Below are positions 62,201-64,000 of a stretch of 64,000 bases of DNA, in pieces (the stretch's first letter is position 1; each line of letters opens with the position of its first letter). The notes beneath the pieces were generated by a model. That model ran no database searches, was not told where the DNA came from, and worked only from the letters and a program-made list of their open reading frames with translations. The translations under genes and the position numbers were made by a program. The DNA comes from a virus, in IMG/VR virus record IMGVR_UViG_3300021376_000043, positions 1 to 64,000 of that record; one strand, written 5' to 3'.

Positions 62201-63525
62201 ATTACAACGGAACAGTTTCAAGAGTAAAAGGACAGCAAAAAGAGACATCTGCTGCCTTAGGCTATGCAAACTTAATGTCCCAGAATATTGTTCAAAATAA
62301 ACCCATACCTTCAAGATACGATGCAGCCTCATTATTATCTCTTAATAAAGTATTCTTACAAAAAGAGGTTATTGAATATATGGATAAAGCGTATCCCGCT
62401 TTTGTATACGATAAAGTTAAATGCGAAAGAGATGTAGGCTTTATAGTCGATTCTGTTGTTTACGATATCACTAACGGGACAGATTTAAGCTCTATTTCCG
62501 CAGGTGCATTTTATCTTAACGGTGCTTTACCTGGTAATCAGAAATACGAAACAATCGCTGCAATTAATTATGCAAAGTATCTTTCAAAATATATTATAGA
62601 AAATAAACCAGTAGAGCGTATCGATGCAGGTTGTGGTATTAGAGTTGACGGTGAGCTCGCTTTAGGGTTTTTAAGAAGTTTTGTTACTGATTCCTTCACA
62701 CAATTTAATGCAGGAGGAAAAGGTATACATATTATAAATTGCGGTTATGCACAGTTAGTAAGCACATTTACAATTTGTACTACTGAAGGTATATTTACTG
62801 AAAACGGTGGTCAGTGCAGTATTAGTACTTCAAATTGTTCTTTCGGTCTCTCTGGATTAGTAGCAGATGGTAAATCTAAATTCCCTCTACTTACTGGATA
62901 TCAATATGAAACAACACCACTAGCTGAAAACTTCTTAATTGTACAAGGTGTTACACCCAAACCTTTATCTGCTTTTGTAGCAGCCTTACAATCTGGAATA
63001 GAATTAGAAGGAATTCCGGTACTAGAACCGTACAATGGTCTTTTAGTTAGAGTAGAAGATGACCCTGCCAGTGAATTTGATGAATTCTTAAATCCGGATT
63101 CTGAAGTCAAATACCACGGAATTAAAGCTGTAAGCGCATTAGGAGCACCATATCCACCCTACACTTATAGACTAACGTTAGAATCAAATATACAGGCTCC
63201 ATTGACAGCATCTATAGTAGAACCAAAATATGTAAGGTTCTTTTTAAGAAGTCTAATTGCCACATCTTCACATGCATTTGAATATATAGGTACTGGTGTT
63301 GATCTAGAATTAGCTGTTCCATCATTAGGTGGTAGGCCGAAGAATGATGATGAAGCTGTATTTTCAAGAAACGGAATAGTTTATTATTCAAGTACAAACG
63401 AAAGGGGCGACTTCAAAGTAGGAGGTGGCTTTAGTATTGTACAAGAAAAAGGAACAGTTGAAGGTGTTGACTTTAACAAGTCAATTCTTGCTTTAGTCAC
63501 ACCTTTAATACTAAGTCTAGATTAA
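59299..63525 (+). CDS. giant tail fibre-like protein with parallel beta-helix and five RDVG repeats
   Basis: The 1408-residue protein begins MAGNARFHNKWHRRNHHSLP. Residues 40-110 are a short repeat (IDGDTTIQGNLSVLGALTYL) like collar or fibre needles. Residues about 177-290 start ANTIYVSTTGSDTNSGLNPS and KVRTIKKAAKIAF, the entry to a DUF1565-like right-handed beta-helix. Residues about 406-1103 hold five spaced copies of a 95-100 residue module with a C-(Y/E/K)-RDVG core. The last 300 residues resemble cyanophage tail proteins (ERGDFKVGGGFSIVQEKGTV). It is probably a long tail fibre or large baseplate-attached adhesin. Similar RDVG modules are, to my knowledge, common in cyanophage structural proteins. 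Confidence 0.7.
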   Translation: MAGNARFHNKWHRRNHHSLPSSGYPDSATDPIASAEEPFIGDFILTGSLSARKNAYIDGDTTIQGNLSVLGALTYLDTIVSVTSALSVVNHGTETALTVVQYGETPIAHFIDGDATGEGRDALFIGNEGRIVIAGTETASKYDPAVKTDVPMQVTINGNAYSNRAFIYERPDANTIYVSTTGSDTNSGLNPSQKVRTIKKAAKIAFDVYGVNKCTIQVEAGDYTEINPIYIPAGTSIIGNAFLRRNILRPYHKQLDFFWLNNACYLWGFTFRDTWAPCAATAFPNLLSSTPAYQIAFNTPGYEIDTTKPGGAFGLPIVSKPFITTSPYTQGMSSITKYQVVPIQPDLYPSYIQPGAQSVDLSRTDGYLVSSYIVSDFNTVINIIQNGNNPLPPIEPFAGLRPGATDAIALLVTNRSVIQDAVIRYVNDKYPIFAYDQAKCYRDVGFLIDALIYDLTEGTNLSAVDTGNLYFNGTGGSSRIPGQQLQTIDAIKFASELCLYVTQNRIYPWYEQRFDLTKTSGGLEGSNITTCFGVINNIIKTGIGNLPAPISLPVTAGSPDAVSLINLNKPFIQKTVVQYVNKTFPGFAYNQELCERDVGLILDVISEDITNHNTLCSINAGSKYYTANNKSLILGQEIQTIAALNYANFLTQKAITNTIAVTSQSFSPFLSSGVFSRQDMDDSYDNVTKIILTGELPAVQFTDNTHNGGAPAAQYVIDSFDTVSIIISSAGSVIPAITPPTGPVPGAADASYLLTANKEYIKRLTIKYLDRVFPDFKYNVEKCKRDVGLIIDCVNYDITNGTNLSSVQAGEYYLDGNGGTIITGQEIPTVAALNFARDLAVICIKNQQKSIFGQTFDLTKTNGKDVSNELTTAYTLISGTILNGIGSYTPSPATFTVPVPGGSSANYLLVNNKQLLQGEVINYVNITYPDFEYDVAKCYRDVGFITDAVATDVTTGNYLSSTVVASFYYNGTVSRVKGQQKETSAALGYANLMSQNIVQNKPIPSRYDAASLLSLNKVFLQKEVIEYMDKAYPAFVYDKVKCERDVGFIVDSVVYDITNGTDLSSISAGAFYLNGALPGNQKYETIAAINYAKYLSKYIIENKPVERIDAGCGIRVDGELALGFLRSFVTDSFTQFNAGGKGIHIINCGYAQLVSTFTICTTEGIFTENGGQCSISTSNCSFGLSGLVADGKSKFPLLTGYQYETTPLAENFLIVQGVTPKPLSAFVAALQSGIELEGIPVLEPYNGLLVRVEDDPASEFDEFLNPDSEVKYHGIKAVSALGAPYPPYTYRLTLESNIQAPLTASIVEPKYVRFFLRSLIATSSHAFEYIGTGVDLELAVPSLGGRPKNDDEAVFSRNGIVYYSSTNERGDFKVGGGFSIVQEKGTVEGVDFNKSILALVTPLILSLD
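60517..62608 (+). repeat. five diverged RDVG protein modules
   Basis: Copies run at about 60517-60819, 60979-61264, 61546-61848, 62011-62308 and 62326-62608. Each has a Tyr-Val/Leu-(N/D) helix, F-x-Y, then C-x-RDVG-x-I-x-D and 'GTNLSS' or a variant, a Tyr-x-Asn-Gly turn, and a final helix with Ala-(x)-(N/K)-(Y/F)-A. DNA identity is low, so they are old. Confidence 0.8.
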
Positions 63526-63528
63526 ATA
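63521..63528 (+). promoter_or_regulatory. late promoter, ATTAAATA
   Basis: TAAATA ends 5 nt before ATG 63534 and overlaps the preceding stop. Confidence 0.7.
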
Positions 63529-63533
63529 ATATT

Positions 63534-63896
63534 ATGGCTGATATACCTTTAAATTATTTTAAGAGACAAGTCTTTACATTAAATACGACTCCTACTATTT
63601 TGTACACTGCTCCTTTTGATAGAGCTGCAATTATATTAGCTTGCTATGCAACGAATTTAACACAAAATGATACAACCATAACTATAGGTGTCTCAGGTAT
63701 TGGCGCACAGTTTGTACCTACTATACCTTATTACGATTATGCTAAAGGTATCTTAGTATCAGGTTCAGATACAACTAATATGTTTCCATCTAAGTTTGTT
63801 TTAAATCAATATGATGCCCTTATTGCTTCCTGTACATCACCAAACACCTTAATACTAAATGTAGCTTTACTGGAAACAATTAATACCATTGTCTAA
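63534..63896 (+). CDS. small virion-associated protein, hypothetical
   Basis: The 120-residue beta-rich protein (FKRQVFTLNTTPTILYTAPF, AAIILACYATNLTQNDTTIT, YDALIASCTSPNTLILNVAL) resembles small fibre-associated or decoration proteins of marine phages in its hydrophobic strand pattern. No family is recognised. Late promoter directly upstream; 2 nt from the next gene. Confidence 0.6.
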   Translation: MADIPLNYFKRQVFTLNTTPTILYTAPFDRAAIILACYATNLTQNDTTITIGVSGIGAQFVPTIPYYDYAKGILVSGSDTTNMFPSKFVLNQYDALIASCTSPNTLILNVALLETINTIV

Positions 63897-63898
63897 TT

Positions 63899-64000
63899 AT
63901 GGCTTCATATGGTACCTCACCTCAAACCATTACTGGTAAAGTCAGAACAAGAACACCAGTTGAAGCTCTTTCTTCTCGCTACGGGTTCTTAAATCTACAA
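63899..64000 (+). CDS. partial gene, N-terminus only
   Basis: An open frame from ATG 63899 runs off the window and gives 34 residues (MASYGTSPQTITGKVRTRTP then VEALSSRYGFLNLQ). It starts 2 nt after the previous stop, so it is likely co-transcribed with the fibre genes. Too short to assign; probably another structural protein. Confidence 0.5.
   Translation, partial: MASYGTSPQTITGKVRTRTPVEALSSRYGFLNLQ

Overview
This window is a piece of a T4-like contractile-tailed phage (myovirus) genome with AT-rich DNA and almost no intergenic space. Recognisable T4-type genes are the replicative helicase (gp41), single-stranded DNA-binding protein (gp32), sliding clamp (gp45), clamp loader (gp44), primase (gp61), large terminase (gp17), sheath (gp18), tube (gp19) and a baseplate set (gp48, gp53, gp54, gp25, gp6 and hub-like proteins). 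The AT-rich sequence, the sigma70-type promoters, and the mix of bS21, carbamoyltransferase and FkbM methyltransferase genes resemble marine or freshwater T4-like phages. The host cannot be named from sequence alone. I see no tRNA, rRNA, CRISPR array, integrase or insertion sequence, and no gene-free stretch longer than 300 bases.

Layout. 1-2.6 kb: the end of a QueC gene, a class II amidotransferase and a glycosyltransferase. 2.6-10.2 kb: replication block (gp41, bS21-like, gp59-like, gp32, gp45, an SDR epimerase, primase) with small unknown genes. 10.2-14.5 kb: small unknown genes, a neck-like protein and acidic core or internal-head candidates, mostly on the minus strand. 14.5-30.5 kb: terminase, sheath, tubes, tape measure and central baseplate/hub. 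30.5-33 kb: a small-terminase candidate, dUTPase and gp44. 33-42 kb: baseplate wedge (gp25, gp6 and two very large proteins). 42-64 kb: large adhesion or fibre proteins. Three of these carry long threonine/proline 'mucin-like' tracts. The tracts bracket a four-gene glycan cassette: a GT60-like peptide GlcNAc-transferase, an HtrL/WlaTC-like glycosyltransferase, a NodU-type carbamoyltransferase and an FkbM-HtrL-GTA fusion.

Control. Two promoter classes are visible, and both are locked to start codons. Several early-type genes have TTGATT-like, 16 bp, TATAAT-like, then 5-6 nt to ATG or GTG. Twenty-three sites carry a T4/cyanophage-type late element, (N)(A/T)TAAATA, 5-7 nt before ATG or GTG, with no Shine-Dalgarno. 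Both layouts would start transcription at or next to the start codon, so much of this genome is probably expressed from leaderless mRNA. The phage also encodes its own bS21-like ribosomal protein.

How the parts may fit. QueC plus a free-standing amidotransferase suggests 7-deazaguanine DNA modification. Five proteins begin with a capsid-targeting-like N-terminus ending in (L/I)xE, as do T4 internal head proteins. The Thr/Pro fibre tracts next to a peptide-GlcNAc-transferase-like gene suggest a phage that glycosylates its own fibres. These three readings are inferences.
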